DNA of 49,862 bases from an uncultured Verrucomicrobiota bacterium (GTDB lineage Bacteria > Verrucomicrobiota > Verrucomicrobiae > Opitutales > Opitutaceae): positions 1 to 49,862 of the forward strand of contig CAMLQS010000002.1 of NCBI GenBank assembly GCA_946482165.1. The letters run 5' to 3'. The number at the start of each line of letters is the position of its first letter. Within the stretch, counting starts at the first letter, position 1. A program made the position numbers and the translations under genes. The notes beneath the pieces are model-generated. The model saw nothing but the letters and a program-made list of their open reading frames with translations. It made no database searches and was not told where the DNA came from. Positions 17,231 to 25,745 of this stretch are shown one piece after another.

Positions 17231-19282
17231 TCAGGGCATCGCGATCTCGTAATCGAGCTGGTTGCGAATGGCGTCGGTCGTGTCGGTGAAGTAGAACGCG
17301 ACGCCGTTTTCACCGGCGACCACCGTTTGCTTGCCGTCGGCGCCATCGCGGGCCCAAACGCTGCGATCGAACGAAAGATTCATGACGCCCGCCTTCATCG
17401 TATAGGCGAAAGAACCATCCGAGGCTCGCATGGGCTTGGCAGGCTCGATCGCGACCGGAGAAAGGCGCACCGTGTGCAGCGCGGAAATCACACCGCGCGG
17501 GTCGCGCAGATTGATCGGATTAAAGCGAGCCTTGACCTGGACCTTGTCCGCGAGGCAGCGGAAGGTTTGCTCCAGCTCGAAACGAGAATGGGTGACTTTC
17601 ACTTCGAAGACGGTGGCACCGTCGCGGACCGACTTTTTCACGGTAGCGACATAACCGGCGTCATCGACGCCGCCGACGTTGAACGGCTTGCGGCGGCCGT
17701 CCGTGCCCACATAGCTGCCTTGCAGCATCATGCCGGCCGCGGCTTCGACCAAGACCTCGCCGCGAGCGGTGGAGAGCGATTGGAGGAAGCCCTTGTCGCT
17801 CACCGTGAGGCGATAGCGATCATTGCCGAACTTACGCCCATCCGCGGCGAAAATATCCGCAGGAGCTGCCGGGGTCGTCACCACGACCGGAGGAGGCGTG
17901 GGATTCGTGACGGGAGGAGTGACAGGAGGAGGAGTCGGTGTCTTTTCGCCGCCGGATGTGACGGGCGCCTTCTGTGTCGAGGTGGTCTGGTCCTCGGGCG
18001 TGGCGGAACGGTTTTTGGGTCCGCGCATCGTCATGGCCAAGCCGACGACGACCGCCGCGACGACGAGACCGCCGCCGATGAAAATCGGCCCCTTGTTGCT
18101 CTTGGCGGGGGCGGGCTTGGCGTTCGTTTGGACCGCGACGGACTCGACGGGCTTGGCCGCGCCAGCACCAGGTTTGACCGAGGCCGGCTTGGCCTCGAGA
18201 GAAGCGCCGCCAGCCTTGGGGGCGGGCTTGGACGACGATACGGGCGCCGAAGCTTGCGCCGAGGCGGTGCCGGCCTTGGAGCGAGCCGGGCGATTGGCCA
18301 AAGTATCAAGCAGGGGCTGAACCCAGGCGGCGTCGGAAGAGCCCGCGGCCGCGACCGCAATCACGCCAAACGAAGACGTGGGTTGCGGGGCGACGCTCGC
18401 CTCGAGTCCGAGTTTGGTCGTAAGCGCAGGGACTGCAGGCGTCCACGGCTTGATGCCGAGAGCGGCGGAAAGCTGATTGACCAGCCAAGCCTGCCCGGCG
18501 GTCAGGCCCGCGACGTGAAGAACCGAGACGGCGGGTTTGCCTTGCAGCAAGGGCTTGATCGCGTCCGCGAGCGGGGCGGCGACTTTGGTGGCAACGTCCG
18601 AGAAATCGTAGTTGTCGTTGTAGAACAATTTGCCGGCTGCGGCCTTGAACTTGAGGCCCAACCCGAGCTGGACCGCCTCGAAAATCTTCGCGTAGCCGAC
18701 GGAGGCGGAAACGATGGCCTTCACGCCTTGCGCGGAAACCCAGACGAGGGACGCATCATCTTCGCCGGGCACCAGCACCAAGGCGACCTCATCGGCGGCA
18801 AGGGACGACGCGACGACGCCAAAATGGGCGGGTGCGGCCAAAACGAGCTCAGCGGGGGCGAGCCCGAGGCTGCTCAGCGTTTCTTTCGCAGAGGCGGCGG
18901 CGCCGGAATCCACGGCGGCTAGCAGCCAAGGAGTGGCGCGCGAGGGATCGAGGGCCAACCCGTTGGCGACGTCGCACACGGAGGCGACTGGAGCGCCCTC
19001 GAAACCGTGCGGCAGTTTGGAGACGTGACCTTGCAAAGCGGCCGGTTGGCGAACGGCGCCCGACTCGGCGTCCGCGGAAATATAGAGGAAATTCCGCGAG
19101 CCCAGCAACGAGGCCCGCGCGGCCCCGGAGAGTCCGTGTTCGGCGACGAAGGCGGCGAGATCGGCCTTCGCGTCGAGCGAGAAAGCGCGGGACACGACGA
19201 CCTTCCGGCCGGCCAAGACGGCGATTTGCAAGGAATGTGGAGCTATTTCGACGTAGGCAAGCGAGGCAGACGGGGTGGCCAT
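17231..19282 (-). CDS. Unknown protein: actin-fold-like N-domain, one TM helix, exported beta domain
   Basis: A 683-residue protein of unusual layout. Residues 8-325 have the strand-helix rhythm of an actin/PilM-type (ASKHA) domain, beginning ASLAYVEIAPHSLQIAVL and later EVALVLVPGEDDASLVWV and SVLHVAGLTAGQAWLVNQL; ATP-binding loops are poorly conserved, so this is a tentative fold call. Residues 332-396 are an Ala/Pro/Lys linker, 399-419 a single membrane helix (IFIGGGLVVAAVVVGLAM), 445-475 a Pro/Thr linker, and 480-683 a beta-rich domain (RYRLTVSDKGFLQSLSTARG...). Orientation should put the actin-like part in the cytoplasm and the beta domain outside. It lies 78 bp after the coiled-coil gene and likely forms a unit with it. 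It could be a PilM/PilN- or GspL-like platform component. The start MATPSASL at 19282 is favoured over a longer frame. Confidence 0.7.
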   Translation of the reverse strand: MATPSASLAYVEIAPHSLQIAVLAGRKVVVSRAFSLDAKADLAAFVAEHGLSGAARASLLGSRNFLYISADAESGAVRQPAALQGHVSKLPHGFEGAPVASVCDVANGLALDPSRATPWLLAAVDSGAAASAKETLSSLGLAPAELVLAAPAHFGVVASSLAADEVALVLVPGEDDASLVWVSAQGVKAIVSASVGYAKIFEAVQLGLGLKFKAAAGKLFYNDNYDFSDVATKVAAPLADAIKPLLQGKPAVSVLHVAGLTAGQAWLVNQLSAALGIKPWTPAVPALTTKLGLEASVAPQPTSSFGVIAVAAAGSSDAAWVQPLLDTLANRPARSKAGTASAQASAPVSSSKPAPKAGGASLEAKPASVKPGAGAAKPVESVAVQTNAKPAPAKSNKGPIFIGGGLVVAAVVVGLAMTMRGPKNRSATPEDQTTSTQKAPVTSGGEKTPTPPPVTPPVTNPTPPPVVVTTPAAPADIFAADGRKFGNDRYRLTVSDKGFLQSLSTARGEVLVEAAAGMMLQGSYVGTDGRRKPFNVGGVDDAGYVATVKKSVRDGATVFEVKVTHSRFELEQTFRCLADKVQVKARFNPINLRDPRGVISALHTVRLSPVAIEPAKPMRASDGSFAYTMKAGVMNLSFDRSVWARDGADGKQTVVAGENGVAFYFTDTTDAIRNQLDYEIAMP

Positions 19283-19360
19283 AGGAAAAAGAGGTTTGAT
19301 TAGTAAGGGGGCGTTACGATTGCGCAACAACAGGATGGGTAGCGCGGAAAAAAAGGCGGA

Positions 19361-22300
19361 TCAGAGTTCTAGCAGCTTTTTGCGCCGATCCTCGAAGGCT
19401 TTTTCCTTCACCGCGAGCTTGCTGGTCTCGGCGTCGAGGGCTTCGCGTTCCGCCATGAGTTCGACGGTCAGTTTCTCGAACGTGGCGCGCTCCTTGGTGA
19501 GCTGCGCGCGCAGGGTTTCGATCTCGGCCATGCCGGCGTCGAGCTCGGCCTGCTGAAGCGAGATCTTGTCCGAGGCGGCTTTAAGTTTCTTTTCGCGAGC
19601 CAGGATGTCCTGCCCGGCCTCTTCGACGCCGGCGGAGTCAGCTTCGAGGCGAGCACGATCAGCCGCGATGGCTTTGCGCTCGGCGGCAAGCTGCTTCTCG
19701 GTCTCGCCCACCGTAGCCACCCGGGCGTCGAGGCGTTTATCCCGCTCGTCCAGAACCTTGGCGCGGGCGTCGAGTTGCGAAGCGACGGTGGCGTTCTTTT
19801 GCTCGCCTTGGGACAATGCGGCGGCTCGGGCGCCCAGCTCCGAATCGCGGGTGGCAAGGGCCTTCTCGCGAGAGGCCAGCGCCTTGAGAGCGGTGTCGTG
19901 CTCGGTCTTGGCGGTCTGGAGCTTGGCGACCTCCGCGGTCACGCCAGCCTGTTGCTGCGCAACAGCCTTTCGGTCGGACTCCAGCTTGCTGCGTTCGGCG
20001 GCCAAAGCGGCTTCCGTCTTGGCGACGGCGGCCTCGCGCTGGCCGGCGCGGTTGTCGCGAATGGAGATTTCGGAATCGCGTTCGGCGAGCTTCTTCTCGC
20101 GTTCGACAAGCACCTTTTCGGCGTCGGCGATTTTCTTTCGGGTCGCTTCAAACTCGGCTTGGGCCGTGATGAGCTTTTTCTCGCGTTCGGCGAGGTCGAA
20201 CGCGGCCTTGGTCATGGCCGCCTGATCGGCGGCGAATTTCTTGCGGTCGGCAGCCAAGGCGGCGACGGCGCCTTCATGGGCGGCCTTCTCCTGCTTGATC
20301 TGCTTTTCCTGCTCGGCGAGCGCGGCTTGGCGCGAAGCGAGCGTCTTTTCGGTCGCCGCATGAGACTCGGCCTGGGCGGCGATCTTCTTCTCCGTTTCGG
20401 AGATCTTTTTCTCCCGCTGGGCCAAATCGCTTTCCTTTGTTTTGAGCTGGTTGGCCTCGGCGTCGATTTTCTTGCGAGAATCGGCCAAGGCATTTTCGCG
20501 GCCGGCCAGAGCCAGCTCGGCCTTGGCGAGTTCGGCCGCGCGTTTCTTGTGGCTGTCCAACTCCGCCGCGGCGTCCGCCTTGGCTTTCTGCAGGGCGGCC
20601 GACTCGGCGGCCAGGCGCTTCCCCTCGTCGGCGACCTTGGCTTGCTCGATTTCGAGACCCTTTCGGGCGAGAATGATTTTGTCCTCGGCGAGTTTGGCCG
20701 CATCGACTTGTTCGAGCGCCTTTTTCTCCAGTGCCGCGATTTCGGTCGCACGCTTGCCAAGCTGTTGTTCGCGAACCTCGAACTTGCGCTGTGTCTCGAC
20801 GACTTCCTTGGCCGCCAACTCATGGGTGGCTTCGCGCTGCGCGAGTTTTTCTTCGGACGCCTTGAGGCTGGCGCTGCGCTGATCCAAAGCCTTTTGGACA
20901 TTGGCATGCTCCGCCTTGGCGGCGTTGAGGCGGCCGGATTCCGCGGCGATCCGCTCGGTTTCCTTTTGGACGCGCGTCTCTTCCTTTTCCAGATTGGCGG
21001 TGCGCTGGGCAAAGACGGCTTGTTCCGCCGCCAACGCGGCCTGGGCGGTGGCGAGCTGATTCTCGCGAGCTGCGACAGCTTGATCGCGGGCGATGGCCTC
21101 GCCCTCGGCGTGGGACGCCTTTTTCTTCTGAAGTTCGAGCGACTTTTGAGCGGAAACCAATGCGACCTCGCGCTCTTCGAGCGCGGCCTCGGCGGCGGCG
21201 AGTTCCTTGGCCTTGGCGGCGGCGGCGGCCGTGGCGGCGGCGGCGGCGGCACGCTCGCCTTCCAACCCGGCGCGATCCGCGGCGACACGACGGGCTTCCT
21301 GCTGCAGGCGGGCTTCCTCGGCTTCGATCTCCGACTGACGCGCGGCAAAAGCCTCCTCGTCGGCGCGCACCCGTGAAAGCTGGGCGGCGACCTTCTTTTC
21401 ATGGGCGACGACCGACTTTTCGCGGACGGAGAAATTGTCCTCGCGCTCGGCCACGGACTTTTCCTGCGCGGCGAGTTTGGCCTGCGCGGCTGTCACGGCC
21501 GCTTCGCGTTCGGCGAGCGCGGCCTCCAACTTGCCGACTTCGGCCATGCGCTTCTGGTGAAGCCGGACCGAATCGCCGGCGTCCGCCTTGGCCTGCTCGA
21601 GCTCGGCGGCGTCATCCGCAAGCCGCTTTTGCTCGGCGCCGAGTTGGGCGCGGGCGATGTCGAGTTCGGACTGGCGGGCGACGAGAGCGGCCTCGCCGTC
21701 GGCACGGGCTTTTTTGGCGCGTTCGGCCTCCGCCTTGGCCTGGGCCGCGGCGGCCCGGGTCGCTTCCAATTCGGCACGTTGTTCGGCAAGCGCTTCGCGC
21801 TCGGCGCGCAATGCGGTCTCGCGCTCGGCAAGCGCAGCCTGGGCGGCGGTCAATTCGGCCCGCAGAGACGCGAGCGCTTTGTCAGATTGGGAAACGTCGG
21901 CGGCCCGCTTGTCGGTTTGCTTCTTGTTCTTGTCGGTCCCGGTGGAATGCGCGGCCAAAGACGCGCGCTCGCTCTCGATCCTGGCGCGCTCGGCGGCCAC
22001 GCCCGATTCGGCGGCGGCCAAAGCACGCTCGCGCTCCGCCAAACGGTCGGTTTGGACCTTCGCCTCGCGCTCGGCGACGTCGCGACGATCCATCTCTTCT
22101 TTCAACTGCTTCTGCAGGCGATCACACTCGGCCCGAAGCGAGTCAAGGTCGGCCGGAGCGCCGGCAAGCCTGGGCGCGGTTCCCGCGTCGGCGAACGGCT
22201 GCGAGGACGAAAGCCGCGATTCGCCGGCAAGGAAAAGCGTCATCTCGTGCCGGCAATGCTGCGCGACGCCGCTCGTGTGCCCATTGAGACGCGGCTGAAG

Positions 22301-22651
22301 CAGTTCCGTGGCGCGGGCGAAGAACGCGCTGAGATTGAGCGGAGGATGAAACAGATCGCGCACGCCCAAACGGATCGCACGAACGATCACGTCCATCTCC
22401 GGCTTGGCGCACAGCAGCAGGATCGGAGCGGTGCGCTGGTGGCTGCGTATGTTCTCGGCAAGCGTGAGCGGATCTTTGCCCAACTTCGACCCATCATGAA
22501 TGACCAAGTCGAATTGCTCGGATTTTAACGAGGTCTCGAGATCGGAAAGGGACGGGATTTCACGCGCATAAAGTCCAGACTCCACAGCCACGTAGGCTTT
22601 TGCATGGAAAAGATCGGGGCCGGTGCGAACGAGCAAGATTTTCGCGGACAC
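19361..22651 (-). CDS. Giant coiled-coil protein with N-terminal pseudo-receiver domain
   Basis: A 1,096-residue protein. Residues 2-120 look like a response-regulator receiver: AKILLVRTG, FDLVIHDGS with Asp53 at the usual phosphorylation position, APILLLCAKPEMD and LGVRDLFHPPLNL. The acidic pair after the first strand is missing, the Thr/Ser position is Cys81, and the conserved Lys-Pro is replaced by His-Pro-Pro, so phosphotransfer is doubtful. Residues 170-1096 are almost pure coiled coil, rich in Ala, Glu, Lys and Arg, with repeated phrases such as LAEREKKL, ALAAREA and SVAERED. The GTG at 22651 is chosen because the receiver strand starts immediately after it. It may be a scaffold or filament-like cell-architecture protein; the gene downstream encodes an actin-fold-like membrane protein. 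The long open frames on the opposite strand are a by-product of the codon repetition. Function unknown. Confidence 0.78.
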   Translation of the reverse strand: MSAKILLVRTGPDLFHAKAYVAVESGLYAREIPSLSDLETSLKSEQFDLVIHDGSKLGKDPLTLAENIRSHQRTAPILLLCAKPEMDVIVRAIRLGVRDLFHPPLNLSAFFARATELLQPRLNGHTSGVAQHCRHEMTLFLAGESRLSSSQPFADAGTAPRLAGAPADLDSLRAECDRLQKQLKEEMDRRDVAEREAKVQTDRLAERERALAAAESGVAAERARIESERASLAAHSTGTDKNKKQTDKRAADVSQSDKALASLRAELTAAQAALAERETALRAEREALAEQRAELEATRAAAAQAKAEAERAKKARADGEAALVARQSELDIARAQLGAEQKRLADDAAELEQAKADAGDSVRLHQKRMAEVGKLEAALAEREAAVTAAQAKLAAQEKSVAEREDNFSVREKSVVAHEKKVAAQLSRVRADEEAFAARQSEIEAEEARLQQEARRVAADRAGLEGERAAAAAATAAAAAKAKELAAAEAALEEREVALVSAQKSLELQKKKASHAEGEAIARDQAVAARENQLATAQAALAAEQAVFAQRTANLEKEETRVQKETERIAAESGRLNAAKAEHANVQKALDQRSASLKASEEKLAQREATHELAAKEVVETQRKFEVREQQLGKRATEIAALEKKALEQVDAAKLAEDKIILARKGLEIEQAKVADEGKRLAAESAALQKAKADAAAELDSHKKRAAELAKAELALAGRENALADSRKKIDAEANQLKTKESDLAQREKKISETEKKIAAQAESHAATEKTLASRQAALAEQEKQIKQEKAAHEGAVAALAADRKKFAADQAAMTKAAFDLAEREKKLITAQAEFEATRKKIADAEKVLVEREKKLAERDSEISIRDNRAGQREAAVAKTEAALAAERSKLESDRKAVAQQQAGVTAEVAKLQTAKTEHDTALKALASREKALATRDSELGARAAALSQGEQKNATVASQLDARAKVLDERDKRLDARVATVGETEKQLAAERKAIAADRARLEADSAGVEEAGQDILAREKKLKAASDKISLQQAELDAGMAEIETLRAQLTKERATFEKLTVELMAEREALDAETSKLAVKEKAFEDRRKKLLEL

Positions 22652-22895
22652 AACTGATAGGGGGTTTTTAGGATTCCACCGAGGGCAAAACGCCGGGTCG
22701 CAGAGCCAAGAACAGGGGGGGATGCCCAGCAACGGTAAAGCTTCTGCGCAATTGTTCCTAAATTGTCAAAAATAAGTGATAGAGGAGTGAAAGTAGGTAG
22801 CTCTTCCTAGGAAAGGCCCAGGACGGTTGGTGCCCATGCTTAGAAAGCATCCGTAAAAATGCTCCCTTCGGAACCACCAATTCCAACAAGGCCCG
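22652..22895. other. Intergenic region upstream of the coiled-coil gene
   Basis: A 244-bp gap that is more AT-rich than its surroundings. It holds the TTGACA candidate and a small hairpin ATGCTT-AGA-AAGCAT (22836-22850) close to the opgH stop, which may help end opgH transcription. No coding sequence is supported. Confidence 0.5.
22764..22769 (-). promoter_or_regulatory. Candidate -35 box upstream of the coiled-coil gene
   Basis: A perfect TTGACA reads on the minus strand at 22769-22764, in an AT-rich part of the gap, about 113 bp before the GTG start. A clear -10 box at 17 bp is not seen, so this is tentative. Confidence 0.3.
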
Positions 22896-25052
22896 CTACC
22901 GGTAGAGGGCCGTCTGCGGCGCCGGCGCCAGCACGTTATAGGCCCGGATGGCGGTTCGCCACCACGCCGAAAGACGCTCGGCGGGGAGCGACCAAAGGTC
23001 GCGGTGCAAGGCCGCCATCGAATCCGCGTCGAGCAGCAGCGCGAGTTTATCGCGCGAGCCGAGCGCCCCGGGGCCTTCCCGCAGCAGGCGTTCGCGCAAA
23101 GGTGCAAAGCGTTCCTCGCCGACCGAAGCCGGTCCGTGATCGCGCTCGCGCAAAAGGGCGAGGTGGACCGCGTTCACGTAGGGATCCAGGACGGCCTGCA
23201 TCAATCCGTAATCGGCCGACAATTCGGGAAGCGGCGGCGCATGGCGGCGGCAGGCGTCCAGATTGCGCGCGAGGCGGGTCAACTCAGGAGGCGGAGATGT
23301 CTCTTCCGGCGTAAGGAAGAACTTCAAACGACGCACAAACTGCCCGGCCGCGTTCTGCCCCGTGACCAGCGATACCGGGATCGACGTGATGAGGCCGAGG
23401 AGGATTGGCGAAAGCCACCCGGCAAAGGCGGGGTTGACCCAGAGCGCGAAAGCGCCCCACCCCAGCCCGGTCGCCGTGTGGCCGGCATGGGTCAGGATCG
23501 CTTCGCGCCATTCAGGATCGCCGTCGGTGCCGCGCCGCTGCGCCACCCAGGCCACGCCGCGTCCGGTCAGGGTGAGCACGATGAACTTGGAATGAAACAG
23601 CATCAGCACCGGCGCTATAAGCGTGAAAATGGCCGTCTCCGTGACAGCGCCGGCAATTACCCGCGCCCAGCCGCCAAAGCCCGCCGCGGCTCCCGGCCGG
23701 CGCGCGAGGTCAAGAATCGCCAGGACCTTTGGAAAGAACAGAAGCCCCAGCGTGCCGAATAGCAGCAGGAGCGCCTGCGCGTGAAATCCGAGATGCAGGT
23801 AGCGCGCGAAGCTGTCCACCGGCAGCGGGCTCAAGCCGGTCGCGGCGTAGCGCCAAGCGATGACCGAGGACACGATCAGAAACGCCAGCCAAAGGGGCGA
23901 GGCCAGGTAGGCGAGAATGCCCAGCGCGAGGTGCAGGCGATTGGCCGCGTGGAGACCGCGCGCGGTGAGGAGCCAGGCGTGTTGAAGATTGCCCTGCAGC
24001 CAGCGGCGGTCGCGCTTCGCGAAGTCGATCAAGTTGCCCGGGCACTCCTCGTAGCTGCCATCGAGGTCCACCGCCAGCCACACCGACCAGCCGGCGCGGC
24101 GCATCAGCGCGGCCTCGACGTAGTCGTGGCTGAGAATGCGTCCGCCAAAGGGCTCCACGCCCGGCAGGTCCGGCAGCGAGCAGTGCTCGATGAAGGGCGC
24201 GACGCGAATGATCGCGTTGTGGCCCCAGTAGTTGGCCTCGCTTTGCTGCCAATAGTTCAGGCCGGCGGCAAACACCGGGCCATACAGGCGCGACGCGAAT
24301 TGCTGAAGCCGCGCGAACATCGTCTCGCCGTTCACGAGACGCGGCACGGTCTGGATGATGCCGGCGCCGGAATTGCGCTCCATAAGGCGCACCAGCTTCA
24401 CGATAGCGTCGCCGGTCATGATGCTGTCGGCATCGAGCACCACCATGTAACGGTAGCGCTTGCCCCAGCGACGGCAGAAGTCGGCGAGATTGCCGGCCTT
24501 CTTGTTCAGGTTAACGCGACGCTTGCGGTAAAACATCCGCCCTCGCGCGCCAAGCTGGCGGGTGAGCGCGACCCAGGCCGACTCCTCCTCGATCCAACGG
24601 TTCGGGCTGGTCGTGTCGCTGAGGATAAAAAAATCGAAGGCGTCGAGCTGCCCGGTGGCCTCGAGCGAACGGTAGATCACGCGCAACCCCTCCATGATGC
24701 GCGAGGTGTCCTCGTTGAAAACCGGCATCACTATGGCCGTCGGCGCATCGACGGGGCGAGCCTCGTCCTCGGGCGAGAGGCTGTTGAGGATGCGATTGGG
24801 ATCGCCCTCCCCCATTCGGCAAAACCAGCCGATCACGGCCTGGACCGCGCCAAAGGCGACCAACGCGAACAGCATCGCGAAGAGGACCAGGTGGAGAATC
24901 TTCCACTTGTCCATGCCGGTGCGCCAATGCAAATCGGCCATCAACAACACGGCGGGGCCGACGAGCAGCAGCGTGAGCGAGGCGACCAGCAAGCGGCGCT
25001 GGGTGACTCGGGTGCCGTCAAGACGGGCGGGATCGAAACGAGATACGCTCAT
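22896..25052 (-). CDS. opgH: Glucans biosynthesis glucosyltransferase H (OpgH/MdoH)
   Basis: A 718-residue inner-membrane GT2 glycosyltransferase that polymerises UDP-glucose into the backbone of osmoregulated periplasmic glucans. Two membrane helices (about 22-40 and 52-76) precede the GT domain: PTAIVMPVFNED (104-115), FFILSDTTSP (141-150, Asp146), VVLDADSIM with Asp207 and Asp209, then ILSHDYVEAALMRRAGW and DRRWLQGNLQH (the QxxRW-type region). Further helices follow from residue 375. It is shorter than E. coli OpgH (847), lacking the long cytoplasmic N-terminal extension that in E. coli binds FtsZ. It is the last gene of opgG - unknown - opgH, 69 bp after the unknown gene. Its glucan product is handled by OpgG in the periplasm. 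Confidence 0.95.
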   Translation of the reverse strand: MSVSRFDPARLDGTRVTQRRLLVASLTLLLVGPAVLLMADLHWRTGMDKWKILHLVLFAMLFALVAFGAVQAVIGWFCRMGEGDPNRILNSLSPEDEARPVDAPTAIVMPVFNEDTSRIMEGLRVIYRSLEATGQLDAFDFFILSDTTSPNRWIEEESAWVALTRQLGARGRMFYRKRRVNLNKKAGNLADFCRRWGKRYRYMVVLDADSIMTGDAIVKLVRLMERNSGAGIIQTVPRLVNGETMFARLQQFASRLYGPVFAAGLNYWQQSEANYWGHNAIIRVAPFIEHCSLPDLPGVEPFGGRILSHDYVEAALMRRAGWSVWLAVDLDGSYEECPGNLIDFAKRDRRWLQGNLQHAWLLTARGLHAANRLHLALGILAYLASPLWLAFLIVSSVIAWRYAATGLSPLPVDSFARYLHLGFHAQALLLLFGTLGLLFFPKVLAILDLARRPGAAAGFGGWARVIAGAVTETAIFTLIAPVLMLFHSKFIVLTLTGRGVAWVAQRRGTDGDPEWREAILTHAGHTATGLGWGAFALWVNPAFAGWLSPILLGLITSIPVSLVTGQNAAGQFVRRLKFFLTPEETSPPPELTRLARNLDACRRHAPPLPELSADYGLMQAVLDPYVNAVHLALLRERDHGPASVGEERFAPLRERLLREGPGALGSRDKLALLLDADSMAALHRDLWSLPAERLSAWWRTAIRAYNVLAPAPQTALYR

Positions 25053-25121
25053 GGAGCGAAAAAAGAAAAAAACGAAGATGCGGGATCGGGGAAAGGTGAG
25101 ACGCAGCCAAAGTTCCGGCGC

Positions 25122-25745
25122 TCAGGAGTGAGTCGCGAACCAGACCGCGGCGAGAAGGCCGACGAAAAGCAGCCAGCCAAAAACGGCGCGGAGAATCGGC
25201 CAGCGCGCGAAGGTTTTCCACGCTTCGTCGGCGACGTTGGCGATCGGACCGAAATCGAGCGGGCGAGGCACCATGCGGGTGAGCTCAAGTTCGGGGCCGG
25301 CCTCGATATACGCGGCGCGCATCGCCTCCACCAACTCGACGGGCGGCGGCGTCGCGGCGAGGAAATGCTGCGGCCAGCGCGCCGGGACGTCGGCCATGAC
25401 GAGCGCGATCCGGCCACGCGTGCCGAGGCGTTCGTCATCGGGATCGGCCGCGTCCCCGAGGACGCGCGCGAACCACTCGGTGGTGCGGCGTTCGGCCTCG
25501 CCCATCGCGAGCGACACCGGATCCTGGCCCGCGGCGGAGGGAGACTCGGCCGCGACGCGCGCGGCGCGAACGATCTCGACCGCGAGGCGATTGAGCACGA
25601 GGCGGCTCTCGATCTGGTGCGCGCGCAGATAACTCTCCACTCGCAAGAAAGCTTCGTCCCAGCCCGGCCCCGAGGGCTCGAGGGTGCGAGCGTCGGCGGA
25701 CGCAGGCGACGCGGCGGACGGGGTGGCGGAAGTGATGGGGCTCAT
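25122..25745 (-). CDS. Unknown C-terminally anchored protein inside the opgGH operon
   Basis: A 207-residue protein with no recognised domain. Its ATG (25745-25743) overlaps the TGA of opgG (25744-25742) as ATGA, which fixes the start and shows translational coupling. The N-terminal 25 residues are Ala/Pro/Ser-rich; residues 30-165 are predicted helical, with EAFLRVESYLRAHQIESRLVL and LAMGEAERRTTEWFARVLGD. Residues 185-205 form a single membrane helix (AVFGWLLFVGLLAAVWF) at the very end, so it is probably tail-anchored with the main part in the cytoplasm. Position between OpgG and OpgH suggests an accessory role in periplasmic-glucan synthesis, such as a subunit or regulator of OpgH. That is inference from operon structure only. 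Confidence 0.8.
   Translation of the reverse strand: MSPITSATPSAASPASADARTLEPSGPGWDEAFLRVESYLRAHQIESRLVLNRLAVEIVRAARVAAESPSAAGQDPVSLAMGEAERRTTEWFARVLGDAADPDDERLGTRGRIALVMADVPARWPQHFLAATPPPVELVEAMRAAYIEAGPELELTRMVPRPLDFGPIANVADEAWKTFARWPILRAVFGWLLFVGLLAAVWFATHS

Noticed and set aside
15548..18922. Very long plus-strand open frame opposite mutL, psd and the ASKHA-like gene
   Set aside because: It is antisense to three genes with clear family motifs, and its translation is Arg/Gly/Asp-rich with no recognisable fold. High GC content removes stop codons.
19775..22528. Long plus-strand open frames opposite the coiled-coil gene
   Set aside because: The minus-strand protein has a receiver-like head and a consistent heptad pattern; the plus-strand translations are repetitive Leu/Gly or Arg/Ser runs produced by codon repetition.
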